From a bacterium (GTDB lineage: Bacteria; Patescibacteriota; Minisyncoccia; UBA6257; GWB1-50-10), in assembly GCA_027310365.1 (NCBI GenBank), contig DAIDAY010000006.1, positions 1 to 39,337 of the forward strand: 39,337 bases of DNA, given 5' to 3'. Under the pieces are notes generated by a model. That model was not told where the DNA came from and made no database searches. It saw only the letters and a program-made list of their open reading frames with translations. The stretch's first letter is position 1. Each line of letters begins with the position of its first letter. Shown here piece by piece: positions 18,019 to 28,791 of this stretch. The position numbers and the translations under genes are program-made.

Positions 18019-19152
18019 CTATCGCATATCAGCCCCGAACTGCTTCTTCGTTTCTTCGATGATCTTTTCCTGAATAAGGTTTATTTCCTCGTTCGTCAGC
18101 GTCCGCTCATTCGAGCGGTAGACAATGCGATAGGTATAGCTTACCTTTCCAGCGCCGAACTTCTCGGCATTTTCATACTTGTCCAAAAGCGACACTTCTT
18201 CCACGAGATCGCCGCCCAAATCGCGAATCACGTCGAAGTAGTCGTTCGGAACGAAACTCGCATCGACGACGAACGAAATGTCGCGGACGATCGACGGATA
18301 CTTACTGACCTCCTTGTAGGGATTTCCCAACTTCAATTGTCGCTTCACCCGCTCATCCGTTGACCATAAGAGGCGGATGTCGGGCAGTTTCATGCTGATG
18401 ATCGCGAGCCGCTCAAGGCCGAAGCCGAATGCCCATGCGTTGTATCCTTCCACGCCGAATTTCTTGAAAACGCTTTGTTTCGTCATGCCGCCGCCCAAAA
18501 TCTCCACCCAACTGCCGTCGACGTCAACTTCCACTTGGAGCGAGGGATCAGTGTAGGGAAACGCGTCGTCCAAGAAACGGTACTTCGCATTTTTCCCGAA
18601 CAAGCCCTTTACGATGTCGCTCAGGGCGTTCTTCAAGTCATCGAGCGTCAAGGGATGTGTCGTGGTGGGTGTCAGGTACCAACCGCCGAACTGGTGGAAG
18701 ACGTTCATGTGCCGCCGGTCGAGTTCGTCCTTGCGGTAAACCTTGCCGTAGCAAACGACGCCGAAACTCTCATGCCGATCAATTTTCGCTTTCACCCCAG
18801 GGAGTCGGGTGTAGTAGTACCACATGACCGTATCATGCGTGCGCAAGATGTGCTTGTCATCGACGTAATAAGTATCGGACTTGCTTCGCGCCGGATGATC
18901 GGGGACGAAATCGAAAAGATCGAAACTCACGTCCGCCGGGACGATTTCCGGAATGACGATGTTGTCGAAACCTCTCAAAACTGGTATCTCCCGCACCTGT
19001 TCCACGAGTTCATACAGCGGACTCCCCGGCGTGCGCGAGAGATCCGGCATCGCCAAAAACCGCCACATGCGGAGTGCGTCAGAATCGGCCCTCTTTTCCA
19101 AATCCTCCCGCAACTTTTTTTCTTCCGTCGTATCGATGACGATATCGGCCAT
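18019..19152 (-). CDS. pheS: Single-chain phenylalanyl-tRNA synthetase: PheS-like catalytic core plus FDX-ACB-like domain (mitochondrial/FARS2-type layout)
   Basis: GKVYRKDELDRRHMNVFHQFGGWYL (motif 2), WAFGFGLERLAIISMKLPDIRLLWSTDERVKRQ (motif 3), then KYPSIVRDISFVVDASFVPNDYFDVIRDLGGDLVEEVSLLDKYENA...SYTYRIVYRSNERTLTNEEINLIQEKI (FDX-ACB-like). Confidence 0.9.
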   Translation of the reverse strand: MADIVIDTTEEKKLREDLEKRADSDALRMWRFLAMPDLSRTPGSPLYELVEQVREIPVLRGFDNIVIPEIVPADVSFDLFDFVPDHPARSKSDTYYVDDKHILRTHDTVMWYYYTRLPGVKAKIDRHESFGVVCYGKVYRKDELDRRHMNVFHQFGGWYLTPTTTHPLTLDDLKNALSDIVKGLFGKNAKYRFLDDAFPYTDPSLQVEVDVDGSWVEILGGGMTKQSVFKKFGVEGYNAWAFGFGLERLAIISMKLPDIRLLWSTDERVKRQLKLGNPYKEVSKYPSIVRDISFVVDASFVPNDYFDVIRDLGGDLVEEVSLLDKYENAEKFGAGKVSYTYRIVYRSNERTLTNEEINLIQEKIIEETKKQFGADMR

Positions 19153-19154
19153 AG

Positions 19155-19226
19155 TACCGGTGGCAGGGATTGAACCTGCGACCTAGGGCTTATGAGTCCC
19201 TCGCTCTACCACTGAGCTACACCGGC
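19155..19226 (-). tRNA. tRNA with CAT anticodon (elongator Met most likely; Ile2 not excluded), CCA not encoded
   Basis: GCCGGTGTAGCTCAGTGGTAGAGCGAGGGACTCATAAGCCCTAGGTCGCAGGTTCAATCCCTGCCACCGGTA; anticodon loop CTCATAA; followed by CT then the pheS ATG. Confidence 0.9.
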
Positions 19227-19245
19227 GTTCATCTCAATAATTTCC

Positions 19246-19282
19246 ATTATAAATTGACCGAAACGATTTTTTCAAGTATAAT
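19246..19282. promoter_or_regulatory. Interleaved divergent promoters for tRNA-Met/pheS (-) and tRNA-fMet (+)
   Basis: Plus: TTGACC (19254-19259) - 17 nt - TATAAT (19277-19282). Minus: TTGAAA (19270-19275) - 18 nt - TATAAT (19246-19251). Confidence 0.75.
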
Positions 19283-19284
19283 GT

Positions 19285-19301
19285 GATAACTTTAAGTTAT
19301 C
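19285..19301. repeat. 17-nt palindrome GATAACTTTAAGTTATC abutting tRNA-fMet
   Basis: GATAACTT-T-AAGTTATC; predicted TSS lies within it and it ends at tRNA nucleotide 1. Confidence 0.7.
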
Positions 19302-19375
19302 GCGGGGAGGAGCAGCGGTCGCTCATCTGGCCCATAACCAGAAGGTCGCCGGTTCGAATCCGGCCCCCGCAACCA
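19301..19375 (+). tRNA. Initiator tRNA-fMet (CAT), CCA encoded
   Basis: CGCGGGGAGGAGCAGCGGTCGCTCATCTGGCCCATAACCAGAAGGTCGCCGGTTCGAATCCGGCCCCCGCAACCA; C1xA72 mismatch diagnostic of initiators. Confidence 0.93.
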
Positions 19376-19379
19376 ACTT

Positions 19380-19431
19380 GAGAAACCGCGGAGGCGGTTT
19401 CTCTGCGTTTTGGACACCCCCGCGGTTTCTC
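19380..19431 (+). terminator. Two mutually exclusive hairpins downstream of tRNA-fMet
   Basis: GAGAAACCGCGG (19380-19391) can pair with GCGGTTTCTC (19394-19403, 10 bp) or CCGCGGTTTCTC (19420-19431, 12 bp). Confidence 0.6.
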
Positions 19432-19580
19432 GTTTCTTCCAACACGGGGAAGCCCTTCCGCTCTTCCCCGACCTCTTTTCGAAATTGCGGCGCCGGATTC
19501 GAACAAGAGCGGGGCGGGGAGAATAGTTGGTCTCCCGTGGCGGAAATCTGTCTGCGCAGGCAAAGTGCTATAATTTACAC

Positions 19581-19982
19581 ATGAAGCGAAAAAAGAGGGA
19601 TGGTTTTACGTTGATAGAAATGGTCATTGTCATAGCGATCATAGGACTCATTTCGGCTGTCATTCTTGTCGCTCTCGGCCCCTCCAAAAGCAAAGCGAAA
19701 GACACGAGGATTGTTTCTGACATGCAGCAGATTCTGAATTACATGGAAACAACGTTCAGCCCGTCAACCCAGCAATACAACGGCACTTCAACGGACGCGA
19801 CGAACTCCCGGCTCATCCAGGACATCGCCAACCAGGGAGGAAAGAATGTGGCCCTGATCAACACGGGAGCTACGTATGCAATACAAGTTACCCTCAATAC
19901 GAAACAAAATTTGTGCTACGACAGCAACGGTGGAACCGGCAATTCCGTGGACAGCAAAGCCGGGAAATGCTTAAAAAAGTAA
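19581..19982 (+). CDS. Type IV pilin-like protein
   Basis: MKRKKRDGFTLIEMVIVIAIIGLISAVILVALGPSKSKAKDTRI; TATAAT ends 6 nt upstream of the ATG. Confidence 0.93.
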   Translation: MKRKKRDGFTLIEMVIVIAIIGLISAVILVALGPSKSKAKDTRIVSDMQQILNYMETTFSPSTQQYNGTSTDATNSRLIQDIANQGGKNVALINTGATYAIQVTLNTKQNLCYDSNGGTGNSVDSKAGKCLKK

Positions 19983-20030
19983 GCTGCCGATCTATCGGAA
20001 GAAGAAGAAGAAGAACGGCGACTTTTTAAA

Positions 20031-20201
20031 ATGTGGTCGCCGGATATGGCTCATGCGTTGGGCTTCTTTGCCGCAGATGGCAACCTAACCAAAGGAAAAC
20101 GGGGTAATGATGACAGAGCATTTACATCGTGCGACAGAGATCCGCTGGAAAAAACAAAACTGCTTGATTTTTTCAGTCAACGACAGTTTAGGATGGCATA
20201 A
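20031..20201 (+). pseudogene. Truncated LAGLIDADG homing-endonuclease remnant
   Basis: MWSPDMAHALGFFAADGNLTKGKRGNDDRAFTSCDRDPLEKTKLLDFFSQRQFRMA*: one LAGLIDADG-like motif (LGFFAADGNL) then a stop; in-frame upstream residues AADLSEEEEEERRLFK follow the pilin stop. Confidence 0.7.
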
Positions 20202-20270
20202 CTTGCTTTATAAGCACTGAAAGTGTAATTTATATTTAGCCAGAAAGAAAAAGGCATTCGAAAAATTCAT

Positions 20271-20348
20271 GGGGTGGTAGCTCAGCTGGTTGAGAGCGAT
20301 CGCCTGTCACGCGATAGGTCGCGGGTTCAAGTCCCGTCCACCCCGCCA
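20271..20348 (+). tRNA. tRNA-Asp (GTC), CCA encoded
   Basis: GGGGTGGTAGCTCAGCTGGTTGAGAGCGATCGCCTGTCACGCGATAGGTCGCGGGTTCAAGTCCCGTCCACCCCGCCA. Confidence 0.95.
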
Positions 20349-20356
20349 ATAAAAAG

Positions 20357-21037
20357 ATGAAAGCAGTTATTTTGGCCGCCGGCTTGGGGATCCGGATGCG
20401 ACCCCTGACCAACACAACTCCGAAACCGCTTCTTTCCATCAGCGGCAAGCCGCTCATCGAGCGCATCATCGCCGCATTCCCGAAAGAGGTAACCGAGGTG
20501 ATTGTTGTCGTTGGATACAAAGGCGACCGAATAAAAAATTTCCTCGGTGAACATTTCCTGGGGAAAAAAATGACGTACGAAACGCAGGAAAATCCGGCTT
20601 CCGGAACTTTCGACGCCCTGCAGCTTTGCGAGAATAAGCTGAGATCGGAAAAAAGTTTTCTCGTCTTTTATGCCGATGACCTCGTCGACACCGAGACGAT
20701 CCGGGAGATGATGAACTACGAACTCGCGGCTGCCGTCTCCACTTCGGAAACTCCGCAGAAGTTCGGCGTCGTGACGCTCGACAACGACAGCAACATCAAA
20801 GAAATTGCGGAAAAACCCGAAAATCCGCCCTCGAACATCATTCTGGCGAATGGATTTCTGCTCGACAACGAGATATTCACGTATGAGCCGCAAGCCCCCG
20901 AAAAGAAGGAGCGGTATCTTTCCCTTGCCCTGTCGCGCATGGTGAAAGATCGCAAAGTAAAAGGAGTCCGCGCCAAATTCTGGTTTCCCGTCGGAACGCC
21001 GGAGGATCGGGCAAGGGCCAATCAGTTGTTCTCGTAA
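20357..21037 (+). CDS. Sugar-phosphate nucleotidyltransferase (RmlA/GlmU-N-like)
   Basis: MKAVILAAGLGIRMRPLTNTTPKPLLSISGKPLIERII ... VFYADDLVD. Confidence 0.93.
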   Translation: MKAVILAAGLGIRMRPLTNTTPKPLLSISGKPLIERIIAAFPKEVTEVIVVVGYKGDRIKNFLGEHFLGKKMTYETQENPASGTFDALQLCENKLRSEKSFLVFYADDLVDTETIREMMNYELAAAVSTSETPQKFGVVTLDNDSNIKEIAEKPENPPSNIILANGFLLDNEIFTYEPQAPEKKERYLSLALSRMVKDRKVKGVRAKFWFPVGTPEDRARANQLFS

Positions 21038-22452
21038 AGCTTGCCCACGGCAAGTATCTTATTTTCCTCAAAATACCGGCCCATAAGCTGGAAACCGACC
21101 GGCAGTTCTCCACCTTCCGGCTCGTATTTTTTGACCGGCAATGACAATGATGGGATTCCCGCGAGATTTCCGGGGATCGTAAAAATATCTTCAAGATACA
21201 TCTGAAGAGGGTTATTGACCTTCTCCCCTATCTTGAAAGCCGGCGCAGGGGTAACCGGAGTCAAAATAACGTCAACCTCCTCGAAGGCTCTGTCGAAGTC
21301 TTCTTTGATAAGACGCCTCACTTTTTGCGCCTTGGCATAGTACGCATCGCAGTAGCCGGCCGAAAGCACGAACGTTCCCAGAAGGATTCTCCTTCCGACT
21401 TCGGCGCCGAATCCCTCCCCCCGGTTTTTGAGATACGTTTCCCGCAGCGAATCGGGGGAACTGTTCCGTCCATATCGTATGCCTTCGAACCGAGCTAAAT
21501 TCGAACTCACTTCTGCCGGCACGACAATGTAGTACGTAGAGAGAGCATACTTCGTATACAGCAGACTTATTTCCTTGAATCGGAATCCCAATTTCTTTAA
21601 TCTTTCCACCGCGGACGAGACTCCTGATTCAACTTTTTTGTTCAAGCCGGAAATAAAGTATTCTTTCGGCAATCCGATTTTCAACTTTTTAACATCTTCG
21701 ACGCTGTTGATGCCCTCATACGCGTAATCTACGCTCGTCGAATCAAGACTGTCTTTCCCGCAGATATTCTTGAACACCATCTCGGCATCTTCCACCGTCT
21801 TCGTCATCGGGCCTATTTGATCTAAACTCGAAGCCATGGCGATCAGCCCGAAACGGGAAACCGCGCCGTAGGTCGGCTTGAGGCCCACAATCCCGCAGAA
21901 AGCAGCTGGCTGACGGATTGATCCTCCGGTGTCGGAGCCCAACGCTCCCAAGGCCATTCGCGCCGCTACCGCGGCAGCCGATCCGCCGGAAGAACCGCCG
22001 GGCACTCGTTCCTTGTCGTAAGGGTTCTTCGTCACGGAAAATCCCGAATTCTCCGTTGATCCTCCCATCGCAAACTCATCCAAGTTCGTTTTTCCCAAAA
22101 AGACGACATTTTCTTTCTTGAGTTTTTTAACGACCGTCGCATCGTATGAAGCTACGTAATCTTTCAAAATCTTCGAAGCGGCGGTCGTTTTTGTTCCCTC
22201 AACCAACATGTTGTCCTTGAGGGCCAAGGGGACGCCGGCGAGTTCCGGGATTTCCTCGCCGGCAGCGATTTTTTCATCCACCTGCCGAGCTGTATCGAGG
22301 GACTGATCTCCGAAAACGGAGAGGTAAGCTCCTATTTCTTCATCCTTCTCGGCTATTGATTCCAAAAACTCTTCCGTGATCTCCCGGGCGGAAAATTTCT
22401 TGTTCCTCAATCCCTCGTTGAAAGATGTTATGGTCAGGCGCCGTAAATCCAT
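21022..22452 (-). CDS. gatA: Glutamyl-tRNA(Gln)/aspartyl-tRNA(Asn) amidotransferase subunit A
   Basis: GVPLALKDNMLVEGTKTTAASKIL ... GKTNLDEFAMGGSTENSGFSVTKNPYDKERVPGGSSGGSAAAVAARMALGALGSDTGGSIRQPAAFCGIVGLKPTYGAVSR. Confidence 0.97.
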   Translation of the reverse strand: MDLRRLTITSFNEGLRNKKFSAREITEEFLESIAEKDEEIGAYLSVFGDQSLDTARQVDEKIAAGEEIPELAGVPLALKDNMLVEGTKTTAASKILKDYVASYDATVVKKLKKENVVFLGKTNLDEFAMGGSTENSGFSVTKNPYDKERVPGGSSGGSAAAVAARMALGALGSDTGGSIRQPAAFCGIVGLKPTYGAVSRFGLIAMASSLDQIGPMTKTVEDAEMVFKNICGKDSLDSTSVDYAYEGINSVEDVKKLKIGLPKEYFISGLNKKVESGVSSAVERLKKLGFRFKEISLLYTKYALSTYYIVVPAEVSSNLARFEGIRYGRNSSPDSLRETYLKNRGEGFGAEVGRRILLGTFVLSAGYCDAYYAKAQKVRRLIKEDFDRAFEEVDVILTPVTPAPAFKIGEKVNNPLQMYLEDIFTIPGNLAGIPSLSLPVKKYEPEGGELPVGFQLMGRYFEENKILAVGKLYENN

Positions 22453-22456
22453 GATT

Positions 22457-22744
22457 TCATTCTCCAAAAACCGAAGGGACTTTCAAATAGCCATTCTCCG
22501 TCGCCGGAAATTCTTCCTTCGACTTCTCGCCGCTCAGGCGGGTATCCGAATCGTCTTCCCGCCAAACATTCGAAGAAAAAGTCCCGCCGTTCATCGGCTG
22601 GACTTTCTCCGTATCCAATTCTTTCAGTTCTTCGAAGTGATTCAAGATGCTCCCCAAATCGTGCAGGAGTTTCTTTTCTTCGCTTTCCTTGAGCTTCATC
22701 CGGGAAAGGTCAGCGAGCTTTTCTAAATCCTTCTTCGCAAGCAT
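22457..22744 (-). CDS. gatC: Amidotransferase subunit C
   Basis: KKDLEKLADLSRMKLKESEEKKLLHDLGSILNHFEELKELDTEKVQPM; ATG at 22744 is 6 nt after TATAAT. Confidence 0.88.
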   Translation of the reverse strand: MLAKKDLEKLADLSRMKLKESEEKKLLHDLGSILNHFEELKELDTEKVQPMNGGTFSSNVWREDDSDTRLSGEKSKEEFPATENGYLKVPSVFGE

Positions 22745-22761
22745 TGCGTCATTATACATGA

Positions 22762-25270
<2,509 letters not shown>

Positions 25271-25274
<4 letters not shown>

Positions 25275-25879
25275 TGGCAATTATTGGCATTGAGACTCGG
25301 CGGCATGTCTTTCGGCAGCACCCTCGAACTCACCGTGGTTTGGATAGGAATGGGTTGTATGAGACTGCTCGGATTCTGTATCGCCGGCTCGGCCGATGCA
25401 AGGATGGTTATCCGCCACGGACTGCAGGCATTATACCTCCCATTTTGATCATACTGGTTCACTGCGAAACACAAACGATCAACCTTCACGTCGGCCCCCG
25501 TCATCTGGACGCCATTGCGGCTGATGCCGCCGCCCGACAACGCATAGGTCGTCGTGCCTTGCCCCGTCGGACTCAGAAAACTCATGGTTGATGCGCAAAA
25601 AACCGACGATGTCGCCTCGAAGAGATACCCTCCCCTCACCTCTCTCGCCATTTCTTCAAGAGCCGAACTGATATTGCTTTGGACCGACATCAAAGAAACC
25701 AGCCTCCGTTCTCCCCGGAGAGCATTTTTGAAAATACCCACCGCGACAGTTGTTACGACGACGAAGATCGACATCGCGACCAGAAGTTCTATGATAGTAA
25801 ACCCCGCCGCCGCATCAGGCGATTCATTCTCAATGCGAGCGAGTCGCTGAGGATTTTTCTCGCGTTTAATTCTTTTCAT
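25271..25879 (-). CDS. Minor pseudopilin (PulJ/PilW-like)
   Basis: AAGFTIIELLVAMSIFVVVTTVAVGIFKNALRGERR. Confidence 0.8.
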
Positions 25880-26375
25880 AGAAGGTATCTTCGAGCGTTA
25901 TGCTTTGATCCCGACCCCTCTCGCTCCAGCTGACCGTCGATGAAACGACATACTGAAAGCCTGATACACTCACGGTAACCTTCCGTTGAAACGGCGTCGT
26001 GGTTCCGTCGATATATTGGAAATCACCCACCGGGGCATAAAACATCAAGAAAGGCTCTCCATTTCCATACGTAGCCTTGTACTCGGACTCGTCTTTCAAT
26101 CCATCAAACGTCGTGTCGGAGGATGGATAAAAACTATCGGGAGACGGATACGGCCATCCGGCGGCTGCGAGGGTGCTTGCATCCAAGATGTTTTTCATTA
26201 CCTCTATCCCCTCGGCCGCGAGATACGTAGCCTGCAGTTTGTGGATTACCAGGTTGTCGGCGCCCAGGGAGATATATACAAGATTGAAGATGCCAAAGAG
26301 ACCGACAACCACCAAGCTGATGGCGACCAGCGATTCCATCATCAAACTGCCGTCGTTTTTCCCGCTGCGATTCAT
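25866..26375 (-). CDS. Minor pseudopilin (PulI/PilV-like)
   Basis: NDGSLMMESLVAISLVVVGLFGIFNLVYISL. Confidence 0.75.
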   Translation of the reverse strand: MNRSGKNDGSLMMESLVAISLVVVGLFGIFNLVYISLGADNLVIHKLQATYLAAEGIEVMKNILDASTLAAAGWPYPSPDSFYPSSDTTFDGLKDESEYKATYGNGEPFLMFYAPVGDFQYIDGTTTPFQRKVTVSVSGFQYVVSSTVSWSERGRDQSITLEDTFYEKN

Positions 26376-26878
26376 TGCGATGTTATGCCGCCTCCTGGAC
26401 TGACCGTGACCGACGATGTCGTGTTGGTTCCCTTTATTTGAAGGACGATGACGTTGGCCAGAGAACTCGTCGTGAAATAAGGGGGAATGAAATAAATGGA
26501 GGATGAAGCAGCGTTCCAAGGAATAGTGATATTGGAAAACTGCACTCTTGCGTCTAGATTGAATTTTTGAAGTATCTTATCTGTATTGGTGTTATACGTA
26601 TAACCGGAACATACGCTGTACGGCTTTTCGTAAAGAGCGTATTCCAGGGGGTAGAACACTACGCCGAACGCGCAGGGAGAACCGCTGCTCGGAGAGGGGT
26701 TATATTTATCCAAAGCAAGAGTTCTTGCTCTTTGGAGAACGCTGATCACCTTCGAGGTGTCGGTGTAAAGGGCGATTTGGCCGTTGGCGCCTCCTGAAGA
26801 GGCGATGAACATTGCCGAGAGCGCTGCCGTTATCGCAAGAACAACCATAGTTTCTATCAAGGTGAACCCGCCTTTCAT
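26372..26878 (-). CDS. GspH/FimT-like pseudopilin
   Basis: MKGGFTLIETMVVLAITAALSAMFIASSGGANGQIALYTDTSKVISVLQRARTLAL; TATAAT 8 nt before the ATG. Confidence 0.82.
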   Translation of the reverse strand: MKGGFTLIETMVVLAITAALSAMFIASSGGANGQIALYTDTSKVISVLQRARTLALDKYNPSPSSGSPCAFGVVFYPLEYALYEKPYSVCSGYTYNTNTDKILQKFNLDARVQFSNITIPWNAASSSIYFIPPYFTTSSLANVIVLQIKGTNTTSSVTVSPGGGITSQ

Positions 26879-26929
26879 CAAAACTCATTATACCCCGTAC
26901 TCCAACAGAGTTGTAGTACGGGGGACACT

Positions 26930-27832
26930 CTACATCCCAAACAATCTGAAGTAATTGAAAATAATGACGCGCCCAAAAAGCATGGTCGCAATCACCCCCA
27001 AAACCAAAAACGGCGCATACGGAATCCTGTCCTTCATGCCCTTCTTCTGGAAAAGGAGGAGGACGGCGCCGACAAGTCCGCCCACGATGAAAGAAATGAA
27101 AATGGAAAGCCCCACATCCGGCCAGCCTATGACGGCGCCGGATGCGAAGGCGAGCTTCACGTCGCCGAATCCTATCCCCCGGCCGCGCGAAAGGATGACC
27201 AAGAGATAAAAAAAGAGCCCCCCGATCACGGCTCCGAGGACGTGATTCCACAAGACGCTTTGTGCAGGAGAAAAAAGCAAAACGTAGTTTTCCAAGAACG
27301 ATTCCCGGAACGGAAGAAGGGGGAATCCTTTTCCGAAGGAGAGCATTGCGGTTATCGCCGCGCCGAGGAAGAAAAGGACAATGTTCAGTTCGTCGGGCAC
27401 CACGTAGAAACGGAAATCAATGATCGCGATTACCAGAAACGAAAGAATAACGAGAAGCCATGAAAGCACCAAGGCGTAATACCAGAGCGGCGCTGTCAGA
27501 TTCCAAAACACGGCATTCGGAACGCCGTAAAAAAAATTAATAAAAAGGGGCGCTCCGGCAAAAAGAACGCCGGTCACCGCTTCGGTGAAAGGGTAGAACC
27601 ACGAAATTTTCACGCCGCAACTCGAGCACTTCCCGCGGAGAACAAGAAAACTGAAAAGCGGTATGAGCTCTCCGGGCGTGAGCGTCTTCAAACACTTCGG
27701 GCAGCGCGAACGGCCGGAGAGTTTTCGAAAATCAAAAAGCTTGCCGTCGGGCGAGTACCTCAAGATCAAAACATTGAAGAAACTCCCGAACGACAAGCCC
27801 AAGACAAACAAAACCGCATTATACCAACTCAT
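26930..27832 (-). CDS. pilD: Prepilin peptidase / leader peptidase
   Basis: LSFGSFFNVLILRYSPDG ... CPKCLKTLTPGELIPLFSFLVLRGKCSSCG ... AIIDFRFYVVPDELN ... GRGIGFGDVKLAFASGAVIGW. Confidence 0.95.
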   Translation of the reverse strand: MSWYNAVLFVLGLSFGSFFNVLILRYSPDGKLFDFRKLSGRSRCPKCLKTLTPGELIPLFSFLVLRGKCSSCGVKISWFYPFTEAVTGVLFAGAPLFINFFYGVPNAVFWNLTAPLWYYALVLSWLLVILSFLVIAIIDFRFYVVPDELNIVLFFLGAAITAMLSFGKGFPLLPFRESFLENYVLLFSPAQSVLWNHVLGAVIGGLFFYLLVILSRGRGIGFGDVKLAFASGAVIGWPDVGLSIFISFIVGGLVGAVLLLFQKKGMKDRIPYAPFLVLGVIATMLFGRVIIFNYFRLFGM

Positions 27833-28335
27833 TGGCAGGAAGCGACGTTCGCCATCAAGCCCGGGTTGGGTTCCTTGAGGAGAATACTGGATCGTCCGGA
27901 ACTGTCGACGCAGTAGTACTGAAGTTCCTTGGCTCCGGTCGTCGGATCATTCACGCTCGCATTCAGCGTCGAATAAGCCGCGTACGTCCTCCGGTCGGAC
28001 GACAAAATAACGCGCAAACCGCCGCCCTGGGCCGTGATATCGGCGTAGAGAGACTGGAGGTTGGCATTGGTCGTCGCGGAATTCGCGAGATCGGCGGGAT
28101 AGAAACCATTGTACATCGTCTCGGCGAGATCCCTTACCTGGTTCACCTCCTGCATGATGCGCGCATCCTTCGCTTTGTCCTTCGCGGGGCCGAGCGCGTT
28201 CAGCAGAATCGACGAAAGGAGGCCGATGATGGCAACCACGACGAGCATCTCGATGAGCGTGAACCCCGCACCAAAGCTCTCGCGTTGATGCGGGGCACAA
28301 CCAAAAGACGAATTTTGGTTTCGCTTTGATTTCAT
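27829..28335 (-). CDS. Type IV pilin-like protein
   Basis: GAGFTLIEMLVVVAIIGLLSSILLNALGPAKDKAKDARIMQEVNQ; C-terminal YYCVDSSG...C. Confidence 0.92.
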   Translation of the reverse strand: MKSKRNQNSSFGCAPHQRESFGAGFTLIEMLVVVAIIGLLSSILLNALGPAKDKAKDARIMQEVNQVRDLAETMYNGFYPADLANSATTNANLQSLYADITAQGGGLRVILSSDRRTYAAYSTLNASVNDPTTGAKELQYYCVDSSGRSSILLKEPNPGLMANVASCQ

Positions 28336-28343
28336 AAGAAACG

Positions 28344-28748
28344 TTAGCACGACCCGTTCGTAGCGGTGCTGGAAGACGTTTTCCCCGTCGTGTCAACGCA
28401 ATAATTCCCGCCGCCGTTCAACGACGATGAATAAGCCGCCTGAGAATTGGCCGGCGTGGAAGAGGGGTTGCAGTTAACCGCCAATGCCCCTCCTTGAGCG
28501 CTGATATCCGACGCCAACGATGCAAAGTCGGTCGCGCTATTATTACAGAGGGCATAGACGCCGTTTATGGGATCAAACTTGGTTTCCCCTATCGCCCTTG
28601 CTTGATTTATGTCTGAAATGATCCTCGTGTCTTTCGCTTTGTTCCTTGACGGCCCTAATGCCACGAGGACGACGGCCGACAGCAGGCCGATCATGGCGAT
28701 CACGACGAGCATCTCGATGAGCGTAAAACCTTGATTTTTATTTTTCAT
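28344..28748 (-). CDS. Type IV pilin-like protein
   Basis: MKNKNQGFTLIEMLVVIAMIGLLSAVVLVALGPSRNKAKDTRIISDINQA; C-terminal NYCVDTTG...C. Confidence 0.93.
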   Translation of the reverse strand: MKNKNQGFTLIEMLVVIAMIGLLSAVVLVALGPSRNKAKDTRIISDINQARAIGETKFDPINGVYALCNNSATDFASLASDISAQGGALAVNCNPSSTPANSQAAYSSSLNGGGNYCVDTTGKTSSSTATNGSC

Positions 28749-28791
28749 GATTTTCGAAGAGTACCATCGACCTTTCCACCATTATAACAGA

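Noticed and set aside
18475-19173. 232-aa plus-strand ORF
   Set aside because: Antisense to PheRS and running into the tRNA gene; spurious.
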